Source: Bradyrhizobium sp. OK095
GTDB lineage: Bacteria > Pseudomonadota > Alphaproteobacteria > Rhizobiales > Xanthobacteraceae
NCBI RefSeq assembly: GCF_900109945.1
Contig: NZ_FOBX01000003.1
Location: 372,001-436,000 of the forward strand
Reading direction: 5' to 3'
DNA length: 64,000 nt
Shown: positions 40,241 through 49,255 of the stretch, piece after piece
How positions within the stretch are numbered: position 1 is the stretch's first letter
Layout of the letters: each line of letters starts with the position of its first letter
Position numbers and translations under genes: made by a program
The notes under the pieces: model-generated
Database searches by the model: none
The model's input: the letters and a program-made list of their open reading frames with translations, nothing else
Told to the model about the DNA's origin: nothing

Positions 40241-40825
40241 ATGGGTCTGTTGGTCATGATCCTGGGGCTGGTGCTGTTTTTCGCGCCCCATATTTTCACA
40301 ACGAAACGTGATGCGCGTGCGCAGGCGATCGCAAGGCTCGGCGAGGGGACCTATAAGATCCTCTATGCTCTGGTCTCGCTTGCGGGGCTGGCGCTGATCG
40401 TGTGGGGCTTTGCCCATTATCGCAGCTCCGGCTGGATCGACGTCTGGTACCCGCCGAAGGCGCTGAAGCACATCACGCTGGCGCTGATGCTGCCCGCGGT
40501 GATCCTGTTCGTCGCCTCCTACTTGCGCGGGCGCATCTATGCGACGCTGAAACATCCGATGCTGGCCGGCATCAAGCTGTGGGCGGCGGCGCATCTGCTC
40601 GCCAATGGCGATCTCGGCTCCATCATCCTGTTCGGCTCGTTCCTGGGCTGGGCGGTGTATGACCGCATTTCGCTGAAGCATCGCACCGATGGCGGCGGCC
40701 CGCCGATTCCGGTGGGCGGCGTCACCAATGATCTGATCGCGGTCGCGGTTGGCGTTGTCGCCTATCTGGCGTTGGCGTTTGCGTTCCATCCCGTCGTGAT
40801 CGGTGTTCCCGTCGTGGGTGTCTAG
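40241..40825 (+). CDS. NnrU-like membrane protein
   Basis: 194 residues with five to six hydrophobic segments and the NnrU family pattern (FFAPHIFTTKRDARAQAI, HPMLAGIKLWAAAHLLANGD, GWAVYDRISLK). NnrU proteins are linked to nitric-oxide/denitrification metabolism; no nitrite-reductase genes are nearby, so the role here is open. It is close relative in architecture to isoprenylcysteine-carboxyl-methyltransferase-like membrane proteins. Confidence 0.85.
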   Translation: MGLLVMILGLVLFFAPHIFTTKRDARAQAIARLGEGTYKILYALVSLAGLALIVWGFAHYRSSGWIDVWYPPKALKHITLALMLPAVILFVASYLRGRIYATLKHPMLAGIKLWAAAHLLANGDLGSIILFGSFLGWAVYDRISLKHRTDGGGPPIPVGGVTNDLIAVAVGVVAYLALAFAFHPVVIGVPVVGV

Positions 40826-40896
40826 CCGATCGGCGCAAGACAGGGCCGCGGGCCCATGCGCGGAAGGTGACAAGGCAACGAGCTCAGGGCATTCCG

Positions 40897-42489
40897 ATGG
40901 ACTGGTCGCAATCTCAGATCCCGCCGATGCGGCTCGAGGCGCGCTTTGGCGATCGGGTTGTCCCGGCGTTCCGCGACCGGCCGGCGAGCTTGTGGGCGAT
41001 GATTGCGGACGCTTGCGCCCGCAATGCTGATGGCGAGGCGCTGATCGCAGGCAATGTCCGGCTGAGCTGGCGGCAGGCGGTGGAGCAGGCCGCGCGGCTC
41101 GCAGCGGGCCTTCGCAAGCTCGGATTGCAGCGCGGCGATCGTGTCGCGATCCTGCTCGGCAACCGCATCGAGTTTCCGTTGCTGCTGTTTGCGGCTGCGC
41201 ATGAGGGGCTCGTGACGGTGCTGCTCAGCACGCGCCAGCAGAAGCCCGAGATCGCCTATGTTCTCGCCGATTGCGGCGCCAGGATCCTGATCCACGAGGC
41301 CGCACTCGGTGAGCGGCTACCCGATGCGCTAGACGTGCCTGATGTGATCCACCGCATCGCCGTCGACAGCGATCCGGCTTTGTCGCGCCTCGCCATACTC
41401 GCCGACAATGCGCCAGCTCCGGCGCCGGTCGAGGTGAGCGAAGAGGACACCGCGATGATCCTCTACACCTCCGGCACGACCGGCAAGCCGAAGGGCGCAA
41501 TGCTCGCGCATTGCAACATTGTCCATTCCTCGATGGTGTTCGTGTCCTGCCTGGAACTGACGGAGGCGGAGCGTTCGATCGCGGCGGTGCCGCTCGGTCA
41601 CGTCACCGGAATCGTCGCCAACATCACCACCATGATCGGCTGCGGCGGTGCGCTGATCATCATGCCGGAGTTCAAGGCGGCCGATTACCTCAAGCTCGCC
41701 GCGCGCGAGCGCGTCACCTACACGGTGATGGTGCCGGCGATGTATAATCTGTGCCTGCTCCAGCCTGATTTCGAAAGCTATGACCTGTCGAGCTGGCGCA
41801 TCGGCGGTTTCGGCGGTGCGCCGATGCCGGTCGCGACCATCGAGAAGCTCAAGACGACGATTCCCGGTCTGAAGCTGGCGAACTGCTACGGCGCGACCGA
41901 GACGACATCGCCTTCGACGATCATGCCGGGCGAATTGACCGCGAGCCATATCGACAGCGTCGGCCTGCCGTGTCCCGGCGCGCGCATCATCGCGATGGGA
42001 CCGGATGGGCGCGAACTGCCCCGTGGTGAGATCGGCGAGCTCTGGATTCAGAGCGCATCCGTCATCAAGGGCTATTGGAACAATCCGAAGGCCACGGCCG
42101 AGAGCTTCACCAGCGGATTTTGGCATTCCGGCGATCTCGGCTCGGTCGATGCGCAGGGGTTTGTCCGCGTGTTCGACCGGCAGAAGGACATGATCAATCG
42201 CGGCGGCCTGAAGATCTATTCGGCCGAGGTCGAATCCGTGTTGGCGGGCCATCCCGCGGTGATCGAGAGCGCGATCATTGCCAAGGCCTGCCCGGTGCTG
42301 GGCGAGCGGGTTCACGCCGTGGTGGTGACGCGCGCGCCGGTGGCCGGCGAGGCGTTGCGGGCCTGGTGCGCCGAGCGGCTGTCCGACTACAAGGTCCCGG
42401 AGACCATGGTGATCACTGCCGAGCCGCTGCCGCGCAACGCCAATGGCAAGGTGCTGAAACGGCAGTTGCGGGCGCTCTTGGGTGCCTGA
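40897..42489 (+). CDS. AMP-binding acyl-CoA synthetase
   Basis: 530 residues from ATG 40897 (a GTG ten codons earlier is the alternative). Class I adenylate-forming signature: MILYTSGTTGKPKGAML (P-loop), then ANCYGATETTSPSTI (A5-like), GELWIQSASVIKGYWNNP and DRQKDMINRGGLKIYSAEVE, with the C-terminal catalytic Lys in NANGKVLKR. Activates a carboxylic acid with ATP to acyl-CoA. Chain-length preference unknown. Monocistronic. Confidence 0.93.
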   Translation: MDWSQSQIPPMRLEARFGDRVVPAFRDRPASLWAMIADACARNADGEALIAGNVRLSWRQAVEQAARLAAGLRKLGLQRGDRVAILLGNRIEFPLLLFAAAHEGLVTVLLSTRQQKPEIAYVLADCGARILIHEAALGERLPDALDVPDVIHRIAVDSDPALSRLAILADNAPAPAPVEVSEEDTAMILYTSGTTGKPKGAMLAHCNIVHSSMVFVSCLELTEAERSIAAVPLGHVTGIVANITTMIGCGGALIIMPEFKAADYLKLAARERVTYTVMVPAMYNLCLLQPDFESYDLSSWRIGGFGGAPMPVATIEKLKTTIPGLKLANCYGATETTSPSTIMPGELTASHIDSVGLPCPGARIIAMGPDGRELPRGEIGELWIQSASVIKGYWNNPKATAESFTSGFWHSGDLGSVDAQGFVRVFDRQKDMINRGGLKIYSAEVESVLAGHPAVIESAIIAKACPVLGERVHAVVVTRAPVAGEALRAWCAERLSDYKVPETMVITAEPLPRNANGKVLKRQLRALLGA

Positions 42490-42656
42490 GCCGGGTGGGC
42501 GGTCCCCGGGCTCTTCCGGGTGGTTAACGCCTTGATCGGGCTCGCTTTGCCTTGCCAGCGCCATATCGTTAGGGTACCCCGCCGCCATGTGGGGGACGGG
42601 ATTCCTGACGCGACTGCTTTGGCGTGCGCACCCGGACGGGCATGGGATTAGCATAA

Positions 42657-43310
42657 GTGTCTGAATTATTTGACGAAGTCGACGAGGAAGTACGTCGCGA
42701 ACAGCTCAAGAAGCTGTGGGATAGATATTCGGTCTATTTCATTGCTTTGATGGTGCTGATCGTGGCCGCCGTCGGCGGTTGGCGCGGTTACCAATATCTT
42801 GAGGCCAAGAAGGCCGCCGAGGCCGGCGCCGCCTTCGAGAAGGCCGCGGAGCTGTCCGAGCAGGCAAAGCATGCGGAGGCCGAGACAGCCTTCACCGAGC
42901 TCGCCGCCAAGGCTCCGTCGGGCTACCGAACCCTGGCGCGGCTGCGAGCTGCGGCCGAGGCTGCGGCCCGCGATCCCAAGGCGGCCGCCAAGCTGTATGA
43001 CGACATTGCCGCCGACCGTAGTGTTGGTGGCGAGTGGCAGGATCTGGCGAAGATTCGCGCTGCCGGCCTGCTGGTTGACAGCGCCTCCTATGCCGACATG
43101 CAGCAGCGGCTGGAGTCTTCCGCTACACCCAAATCGACCTTCCGCCACAGCGCCCGCGAGATGCTGGCGCTGTCGGCCTGGCGCAACAACGACGCCACTG
43201 CGGCCCGCAAATGGCTCGACGCGATCGCCGAGGACGGCGAGACGCCGTCCGGCCTGCGCTCGCGCGCCGAGGCGCTCCAGGCCCTGCTGCCGCCCGTCGC
43301 CAAAAGCTGA
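42657..43310 (+). CDS. YfgM-like tetratricopeptide membrane protein
   Basis: 217 residues from GTG. A cytoplasmic start, a single membrane anchor (YFIALMVLIVAAVGGW, residues about 26-42) and a periplasmic part of Ala-rich TPR-like helices (AKKAAEAGAAFEKAAELSEQ, then ETAFTELAAKAPSGYRTLAR). That is the layout of YfgM, a periplasmic chaperone partner associated with the Sec translocon in E. coli. It precedes a lipoprotein gene and der, matching the yfgM-bamB-der neighbourhood of other proteobacteria. Confidence 0.85.
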   Translation: MSELFDEVDEEVRREQLKKLWDRYSVYFIALMVLIVAAVGGWRGYQYLEAKKAAEAGAAFEKAAELSEQAKHAEAETAFTELAAKAPSGYRTLARLRAAAEAAARDPKAAAKLYDDIAADRSVGGEWQDLAKIRAAGLLVDSASYADMQQRLESSATPKSTFRHSAREMLALSAWRNNDATAARKWLDAIAEDGETPSGLRSRAEALQALLPPVAKS

Positions 43311-43365
43311 CGGCCAAGTAGGCTGAGCTACAAGTAAGCTAAGTGAGCTGAGACGAGATATCGAT

Positions 43366-43917
43366 ATGCGCCGTACGTCACGCTTGATCGCAGCCGCCGT
43401 CCTGATCGCCTTCACGGGCGTCCTGGGCGGCTGCTCCAGCTTCGATCCGAGCGACATGCTCGACTGGCTCGACACCAAGAAGAAGCTGCCGGGCGACCGC
43501 AAGCCGGTCTTCCCGGAGGGCGTGCCGGGCCTCGAGCAGGGCGTGCCGAAGGACATGTACAAGGGCGCCCAGCAACAGCAGCCGGATCCGAACGCGCCTG
43601 CCGTTGCCTCTCTGCCCTTGGAGCCGCAGCCGCCAGAGTCTGCAAAGCCGGCGAAGGGCGCAAAAGCCCGGAAGACGGCCAGGCAGCCGGCGGCCGCTCC
43701 GGCCGAGGCGCCTGCCGGCGAGGTCGATGGCGAGGCCCAGCTCGAGGCGGCACCGCCCGCAGCCGCTCCGCCGCCCAAGCAGAAGATTGTCCGCAAGCGC
43801 ACCACCGCGCCGCCGCCGGATCAGACCGTCCAGCAGGCGCAACCGACCCAGACCACTCAGCAGCAATCGCAGGGAGCTTTCCCGGCGCCGATGCCGAGCG
43901 GCAGCTTCTCGCGCTGA
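43366..43917 (+). CDS. Proline/alanine-rich lipoprotein in the bamB position
   Basis: 183 residues with lipobox LGGC (Cys about 23), so an outer- or inner-membrane lipoprotein. The conserved part is short (DPSDMLDWLDTKKKLPGDRK and VFPEGVPGLEQGVPKDMY), and the rest is a Pro/Ala/Gln-rich linker. It sits between the yfgM-like gene and der, where E. coli and many alphaproteobacteria have the beta-propeller lipoprotein BamB. No propeller repeats are present, so either this lineage replaced BamB or this is an unrelated lipoprotein. Confidence 0.75.
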   Translation: MRRTSRLIAAAVLIAFTGVLGGCSSFDPSDMLDWLDTKKKLPGDRKPVFPEGVPGLEQGVPKDMYKGAQQQQPDPNAPAVASLPLEPQPPESAKPAKGAKARKTARQPAAAPAEAPAGEVDGEAQLEAAPPAAAPPPKQKIVRKRTTAPPPDQTVQQAQPTQTTQQQSQGAFPAPMPSGSFSR

Positions 43918-43967
43918 TTGTTTTCATTTCATTGACAGGCGCAGCCTCTGCGGCGCACGAATGACCC

Positions 43968-45350
43968 ATGCCCTTTACGATTGCCATTATTGGCCGACCC
44001 AATGTCGGAAAGTCGACGCTGTTCAACCGTCTGGTGGGACAGAAGCTCGCGCTCGTCGATGATCTGCCCGGCGTCACCCGCGACCGCCGCGAGGGCGAGG
44101 CCAGACTAGGCGACCTCGAATTCACCATCATCGATACCGCCGGCCTCGACGAGGGCGCCAAGGGCTCGCTGACCGCGCGCATGCAGGAGCAGACGGAGGC
44201 CGCGATCGCGCAAGCCGACGCGCTGTTCTTCGTGGTCGACGCGCGCGCAGGCCTGACGCCGAACGACAGCGCCTTCGCCGATTTCGCCCGCCGCGCCAAC
44301 AAGCCGGTGCTGCTGGTCGCCAACAAGAGTGAGGGCAAGCACGGCGATGCCGGCGCGATGGAGGCCTTTGCGCTGGGGCTCGGCGATCCCATCCAGATCT
44401 CCGCCGAGCATGGCGAGGGCCTCGGCGAGCTCTACGACGCTCTGCGTCCGCTGATGCCGGAGCCGGTGGAGGACGACGAGCTCGATGATGACGAGCCGCT
44501 GACCGAGGAAGAGGCCGCCACGCGCCCGATCCGGGTCGCCATCGTCGGCCGGCCCAACGCCGGCAAATCGACGATGATCAACCACCTGCTCGGCGAGGAG
44601 CGCCTTCTGACGAGCCCTGAGGCGGGCACCACGCGCGATTCCATCGCGGTCGAGATCAACTGGAAGGGCCGCGAATTTCGCGTGTTTGATACGGCGGGTC
44701 TGCGCCGCCGCTCGCGTATCGAGGAGAAGCTGGAAAAGCTCTCGGTTGCTGACGCGCTGCGCGCCGTGCGTTTTGCCGAAGTCGTCGTGATGATGATGGA
44801 TTCGCAGAACCGCTTCGAGGAGCAGGATTTGCGTATTGCCGATCTGATCGAGCGCGAGGGCCGCGCCATCGTGCTCGCCGTCAACAAATGGGACCTGATG
44901 GAGAGCAAGGGCGGCGGCGCAATCTCCAACCTGCGCCGGGATGCCGACCACTTGCTGCCGCAGGTCAAGGGCGTGCCGATCGTTGCCGTCTCCGGCCTGA
45001 TGGGCGAGGGCATCGACCGGCTGATGCAAGCGATCCAGGATGCCTACGCGCTCTGGAACAGGCGTGTGTCGACCGCGGCGCTGAACCGCTGGTTTGAGGA
45101 GGCGGTCCAGGCCAATCCGCCGCCCGCCGTGTCCGGCCGCAGGCTGAAACTGAATTACATCACGCAGACCAAGGCGCGCCCGCCGAGCTTCGTGCTGTTC
45201 TGCTCGCGTGCCGACGCGGTGCCGCAATCCTACATGCGCTACCTCACCAATTCCATGCGCGAGGCTTTTGAGCTGCCGGGTACGCCGGTGCGCATCACCT
45301 TGCGTGAGAAGGCCAATCCCTTCGCCCACAAGCGCAAGCGGCCGTCGTGA
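43968..45350 (+). CDS. der: Ribosome-assembly GTPase Der (EngA)
   Basis: 460 residues with two tandem GTPase domains: GRPNVGKST (domain 1, about residues 8-16), [17 protein letters not shown]; and GRPNAGKST (domain 2), [15 protein letters not shown]. The KH-like C-terminal domain is present ([19 protein letters not shown]). Essential 50S assembly factor. A downstream MFS gene overlaps by GTGA. Confidence 0.96.
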   Translation: MPFTIAIIGRPNVGKSTLFNRLVGQKLALVDDLPGVTRDRREGEARLGDLEFTIIDTAGLDEGAKGSLTARMQEQTEAAIAQADALFFVVDARAGLTPNDSAFADFARRANKPVLLVANKSEGKHGDAGAMEAFALGLGDPIQISAEHGEGLGELYDALRPLMPEPVEDDELDDDEPLTEEEAATRPIRVAIVGRPNAGKSTMINHLLGEERLLTSPEAGTTRDSIAVEINWKGREFRVFDTAGLRRRSRIEEKLEKLSVADALRAVRFAEVVVMMMDSQNRFEEQDLRIADLIEREGRAIVLAVNKWDLMESKGGGAISNLRRDADHLLPQVKGVPIVAVSGLMGEGIDRLMQAIQDAYALWNRRVSTAALNRWFEEAVQANPPPAVSGRRLKLNYITQTKARPPSFVLFCSRADAVPQSYMRYLTNSMREAFELPGTPVRITLREKANPFAHKRKRPS

Positions 45351-46603
45351 GCGGAGAGGCCGGCGAGGCGACGGCGCAAAGCGCTGCGCCGGTCCGGCGC
45401 GGGGCCGTCGCCTTCATCTTCGTCACCATCCTGCTCGACATGCTCGCGCTCGGCGTGATCATGCCGATCCTGCCAAAGCTCATCGAGAGCTTTGTCGGCA
45501 ACGACACGGCGCATGCGGCCCGCATCTTCGGCCTGTTCGGCACCGCCTGGGCGCTGATGCAGTTCGTGTTCTCGCCGGTGCTCGGCGCGCTGTCGGATCG
45601 CTTCGGACGGCGGCCGGTGGTGCTGCTGTCGAATTTCGGGCTCGCGGCCGACTACGTGCTGATGGCGCTGGCGCCGTCACTGGTCTGGCTGTTCGTCGGC
45701 CGTGTGATCTCTGGCATCACCTCGGCAAGCATCTCGACGGCCTTCGCCTATATCGCCGATATCACGCCGCCGGAGCGGCGCGCGGCGGTCTTCGGCAAGA
45801 TCGGTGCTGCGTTCGGTGCCGGCTTCATCCTGGGCCCGGCGCTCGGTGGTCTGCTTGGCGATATCGATCCGCGCCTGCCGTTCTGGGCGTCAGCGGCTCT
45901 CAGCTTTGCCAACGCTCTCTATGGGCTGTTCGTGCTGCCGGAATCGCTGGCGCCCGACAAGCGCGCGCCGTTCCGCTGGGCGAGCGCCAATCCGGTTGGG
46001 GCGTTGCGTCTGCTGCGCACCAACGCGGCGCTTGCCGCATTGTCGGTCGTCAATTTCATCGCGCAGGTCGCCCATGTCGTGCTGCCCTCGACCTTTGTGC
46101 TTTATGCGACTTATCGCTATGGCTGGGATTCCAAGACGGTCGGACTGACGCTCGCGATGGTCGGCATCTGCGCCATGGTCGTGCAGGGGCTCGCCATCGG
46201 CCCGATCGTGCGCGTGCTCGGCGAGCGGAACGCGCTGGTGATGGGCCTGTGCTGTGGCGCCATCGGCTTCGTGATCTTTGGCGCTGCGCCGACCGGGCCG
46301 CTGTTCTGGATCGGCATTCCCGTGATGTCGCTGTGGGGCATCTCGGGCGCCGCCATGCAGTCGCTGATGACGCGGCTGGTTGCGCCCGATCAGCAGGGCC
46401 AGTTGCAGGGCGCAACCGCGAGCGTGCAGAGCGTGTCGCAGCTCGTCGGCCCGTTCCTGTTCACGCTGACATTTTCCTATTTCATCGGCACCAGCGCGCC
46501 GTGGCAGTTGCCCGGCGCGCCGTTTTTGCTGGCAGGCGCGTTGATGGTGGTGTGCGTGGCGATCGCGATGCGGACGCTGGCTGCGACGAAGCCGGTTTCG
46601 TAG
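45347..46603 (+). CDS. TetA-like MFS drug/proton antiporter
   Basis: 418 residues from GTG that overlaps the der stop. About twelve hydrophobic segments. [14 protein letters not shown] is the loop 2-3 motif and [20 protein letters not shown] is the antiporter segment of the tetracycline/DHA1 family. Likely an inner-membrane exporter of a drug-like or metabolic compound. The coupling to der may be positional only. Its stop codon falls within a dispersed repeat. Confidence 0.88.
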   Translation: MSGEAGEATAQSAAPVRRGAVAFIFVTILLDMLALGVIMPILPKLIESFVGNDTAHAARIFGLFGTAWALMQFVFSPVLGALSDRFGRRPVVLLSNFGLAADYVLMALAPSLVWLFVGRVISGITSASISTAFAYIADITPPERRAAVFGKIGAAFGAGFILGPALGGLLGDIDPRLPFWASAALSFANALYGLFVLPESLAPDKRAPFRWASANPVGALRLLRTNAALAALSVVNFIAQVAHVVLPSTFVLYATYRYGWDSKTVGLTLAMVGICAMVVQGLAIGPIVRVLGERNALVMGLCCGAIGFVIFGAAPTGPLFWIGIPVMSLWGISGAAMQSLMTRLVAPDQQGQLQGATASVQSVSQLVGPFLFTLTFSYFIGTSAPWQLPGAPFLLAGALMVVCVAIAMRTLAATKPVS

Positions 46604-46690
46604 GGTGGGCAAAGCGAAGCGTGCCCACCGCTTCTTTCGATTACGGAGAGATGGTGGGCACGGCGCTTACGCGCCTTTGCCCACCCTACG
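46600..46690. repeat. Dispersed palindromic repeat overlapping a stop codon
   Basis: GTAGGGTGGGCAAAGCG and CGCCTTTGCCCACCCTACG are inverted arms (about 16 bp), with further pairing (GTGCCCACCG, TGGTGGGCACGG) inside. The TAG that ends the MFS gene is the first bases of the repeat, so the repeat provided the stop codon of the gene. Recalled as a typical Bradyrhizobium repeat. Confidence 0.75.
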
Positions 46691-46701
46691 GCAGCATCGA
46701 C

Positions 46702-47928
46702 TTACTTCTTCACCAGCGGGCAATCGCTGTCCTTGAGCGGCTTGGCTGCTTCTTCCGCCGGGATGGTCGCGACCAGCTTGTAATAATCCCACGGTCCCTT
46801 CGACTCCTCCGGCTTCTTCACCTCGAACAGATAGGCCGGGATGATGCGGCGTCCGTCCTCGCGCAGGGGGCCCTTGCCGAACAGCGGATCGTCGGTCGGG
46901 ATTTCCTTCATCTTGGCGACGACCTTGGCACCGTCATGCGGATTGCCGCCGAGGGCTTCCAGCGCCTTGAGGTAATGCAGCACGGCGGCGTAATTGCCGG
47001 CCTGCGTCATCGACGGCATCGCCTTGTTGGTCGCCTTCTCCTGGAAACGCTTCGAGAAGGCGCGGGTGCCTTCGTTCAGGTCCCAGTAGAAGGACTCGGT
47101 GAAGGTCAGGCCGTGGGCGGTCTTCAGGCCGAGCGAGTGGACGTCGTTGATGAAGAGCAGCAGCGCGGCGAGCTTCTGACCGCCCTCGACGATGCCGAAC
47201 TCGGCCGCCTGCTTGATCGAGTTGGTGGTGTCGCCGCCGGCATTGGCAAGCCCGACGATCTTCGCCTTCGAGTTCTGTGCCTGGAGCAGGAACGACGAGA
47301 AATCCGACGTGTTGAGCGGGTGCTTGACGCCGCCAAGCACCTTGCCGCCGGTCGCGGTGACGACCGCGCTGGTGTCACGCTCGAGCGCCGCGCCGAAGGC
47401 GTAGTCAGCGGTCAGGAAGAACCAGGTGTCGCCGCCCGCCTTGGTCAGCGCCTTGCCGGTGCCGGTGGCGAGCATGTAGGTGTCGTAGCTGTAGGAGATG
47501 GTGTTGGCGTTGCAGGCCTTGCCGGTGAGGTCGGCGCTGGCGCCGCCATTGTTGAGCAGGACTGCGTTCTTCTCCTTGACGAGGTTGCTCACGGCGAGCG
47601 CGACGCCGGAATTCGGCGTGTCGGCGATTGCGTCGACCTTCTGGGTATCGATCCACTGGCGCGCGATGTTGACGCCGACGTCAGGCTTGTTCTGGTGGTC
47701 GCCGCTGATGACCTCGATCTTCCAGCCCTTCGCGAGCAGGCCGGAATCCTCGACCGCCATCTTGACCGCCATGACCGCGTTGGGGCCGCCGATATCGGCA
47801 TAAAGGCTCGACATGTCGTTGAGCACGCCGATCGTGGCGGTCTTGTCCTGGGCGTAGGCGGATGTGGCAAAACCGAAAGCGGCACAGGCCAGAAGGGCCG
47901 CAGTGCGGCGCGCGAACGTCGTCGTCAT
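46702..47928 (-). CDS. Orphan LivK-like substrate-binding protein
   Basis: 408 residues with a signal peptide (AACAAFGFATSAYA, cleaved about residue 26) and the same type I fold as the livK product at 32432. The two share AGGDTWFFLTADYAFGAALE-like and GLANAGGDTTNSIKQAAEFG segments. No permease or ATPase genes are adjacent, so it may feed the livGFHM transporter or act as a sensor with another system. The tandem beta-propeller genes lie upstream on the same strand. Confidence 0.9.
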   Translation of the reverse strand: MTTTFARRTAALLACAAFGFATSAYAQDKTATIGVLNDMSSLYADIGGPNAVMAVKMAVEDSGLLAKGWKIEVISGDHQNKPDVGVNIARQWIDTQKVDAIADTPNSGVALAVSNLVKEKNAVLLNNGGASADLTGKACNANTISYSYDTYMLATGTGKALTKAGGDTWFFLTADYAFGAALERDTSAVVTATGGKVLGGVKHPLNTSDFSSFLLQAQNSKAKIVGLANAGGDTTNSIKQAAEFGIVEGGQKLAALLLFINDVHSLGLKTAHGLTFTESFYWDLNEGTRAFSKRFQEKATNKAMPSMTQAGNYAAVLHYLKALEALGGNPHDGAKVVAKMKEIPTDDPLFGKGPLREDGRRIIPAYLFEVKKPEESKGPWDYYKLVATIPAEEAAKPLKDSDCPLVKK

Positions 47929-48034
47929 AAAAGGTTTCCTCCATTGTCAAATATGCGGACGGCTCTCTTGCGGGGCCTTGGTCCGGTTGATGGCTCTACC
48001 GTGTCCGAGGGCTTGCGGCAATGCGCCTAAAGCC

Positions 48035-48061
48035 GGATGACGCTGCGTCGTAGCGTCATCC
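48035..48061. terminator. Perfect 10-bp hairpin after the propeller genes
   Basis: GGATGACGCT-GCGTCGT-AGCGTCATCC is a perfect inverted repeat between the propeller gene (ends 48096, minus) and the orphan livK promoter. No strong T-run on either strand; it could be a terminator or stabiliser. Confidence 0.5.
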
Positions 48062-48095
48062 GTCGGTTAACTTTTGGGCAAAATGGGTCAAGGCG

Positions 48096-49232
48096 CTATT
48101 TCAGCGCGTCCGACGTCAGCTTGAACTTCTGGATGCGCTTTCCGGTGTCGACCTCAGCGGTATAGACGTTACCCCTCGCGTCGACCGCCATGGCATGCAC
48201 CCAGTGGAATTGCCCGGCATTGCGGCCGTTGTGACCGAAGCTGCCGACCACGCTGCCGTCCTCGCGCTTGATCACCCTGATCTCGTTGTTCTCGCCGTCG
48301 GCGCTGAGCAAAAAGGTCTGTTTCGGATCGGGCCAGATCGCGACGTCCCACACCGCGCCGTTGCCGAGCGTGTTCTTCTCGAAAAAGAACTCCTTCACGA
48401 AGGTACCGTCCTTCCTGAACACCTGGATGCGGTTGTTGATGCGGTCGCAGACATAGACCAGGCCGTCATTGGCGAGCTTCACGCAGTGGACGGGGTTGGC
48501 GAACTGCTGCGAGACCGGCGCCTTGGGATCGTACGGGGCCTGCTTGCTGTCGTCAGGCTTGTTGCCATAGGCGCCCCAGTGCCGCTTGTAGGCGAGCGTC
48601 GTCGCATCGAACACGATGACACGGCGGTTGCCATAGCCGTCGGCGACATAGATCTCGTTCGCCTCCTTGTCGATCGCGGTCTCCGCGGGCTTGCCGAGCT
48701 GCGTCGTGTCGTTGCTGCCGAGGCTCGGCGCGATCTTGCCGATCTGGGCGACGAACTTGCCGTCGAGCGTGAATTTCAAAATGGCGTTGTCATTGTCGGC
48801 ATTGCCGCCGACCCAGACGAAGCCGCGCTCGTCGACCTCGATGCCGTGCTCGCGGCCGACCCATTCATAGCCTTCGCCCGGGCCGCCCCAGGACCGCAGC
48901 AGATTGCCGTCCGCGTCGAATTCGAGCACGGGCGGGGCCGACACGCAGCACTTCGAGCGCGGCGGGTTGAGGCTTGCGCCCTTCTCGTCGTCGGTGAGCG
49001 AGCGCGGGCGATGGATGACCCAGATATGCCCCTGCCAGTCGACGGTGATGCCGCCGACCTGGCCGAGGATCCAGTTGTTTGGCAACTGCTTTGGCCAGGA
49101 AGGATCGACCGCGAAGGTGGGGATGTCGCCCGCCTGGGCCGGTGCAGGCAGGCCAATGAGGGCGGCCGCCGTAAGGCACGCGGAGATCAGGCCACACAGG
49201 TTGAAACGCACGCGAGTGAGTATCGGCGTCAT
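48096..49232 (-). CDS. Secreted NHL-type beta-propeller protein (copy 1)
   Basis: 378 residues from ATG 49230-49232 with a signal peptide (LIGLPAPAQA). Repeated propeller-blade segments of the NHL type occur, for example GITVDWQGHIWVI, GIEVDERGFVWVG, NEIYVADGYGNRRVIVF, DGLVYVCDRINNRIQVF and AVDARGNVYTAEV. The fold resembles 6-bladed lyases such as peptidylglycine-amidating-lyase or SMP-30-type enzymes, but catalytic residues were not identified. It lies 23 bp downstream of a very similar gene. Confidence 0.82.
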   Translation of the reverse strand: MTPILTRVRFNLCGLISACLTAAALIGLPAPAQAGDIPTFAVDPSWPKQLPNNWILGQVGGITVDWQGHIWVIHRPRSLTDDEKGASLNPPRSKCCVSAPPVLEFDADGNLLRSWGGPGEGYEWVGREHGIEVDERGFVWVGGNADNDNAILKFTLDGKFVAQIGKIAPSLGSNDTTQLGKPAETAIDKEANEIYVADGYGNRRVIVFDATTLAYKRHWGAYGNKPDDSKQAPYDPKAPVSQQFANPVHCVKLANDGLVYVCDRINNRIQVFRKDGTFVKEFFFEKNTLGNGAVWDVAIWPDPKQTFLLSADGENNEIRVIKREDGSVVGSFGHNGRNAGQFHWVHAMAVDARGNVYTAEVDTGKRIQKFKLTSDALK

Positions 49233-49255
49233 GAGAATCTCCCGAGATTTCCTGC

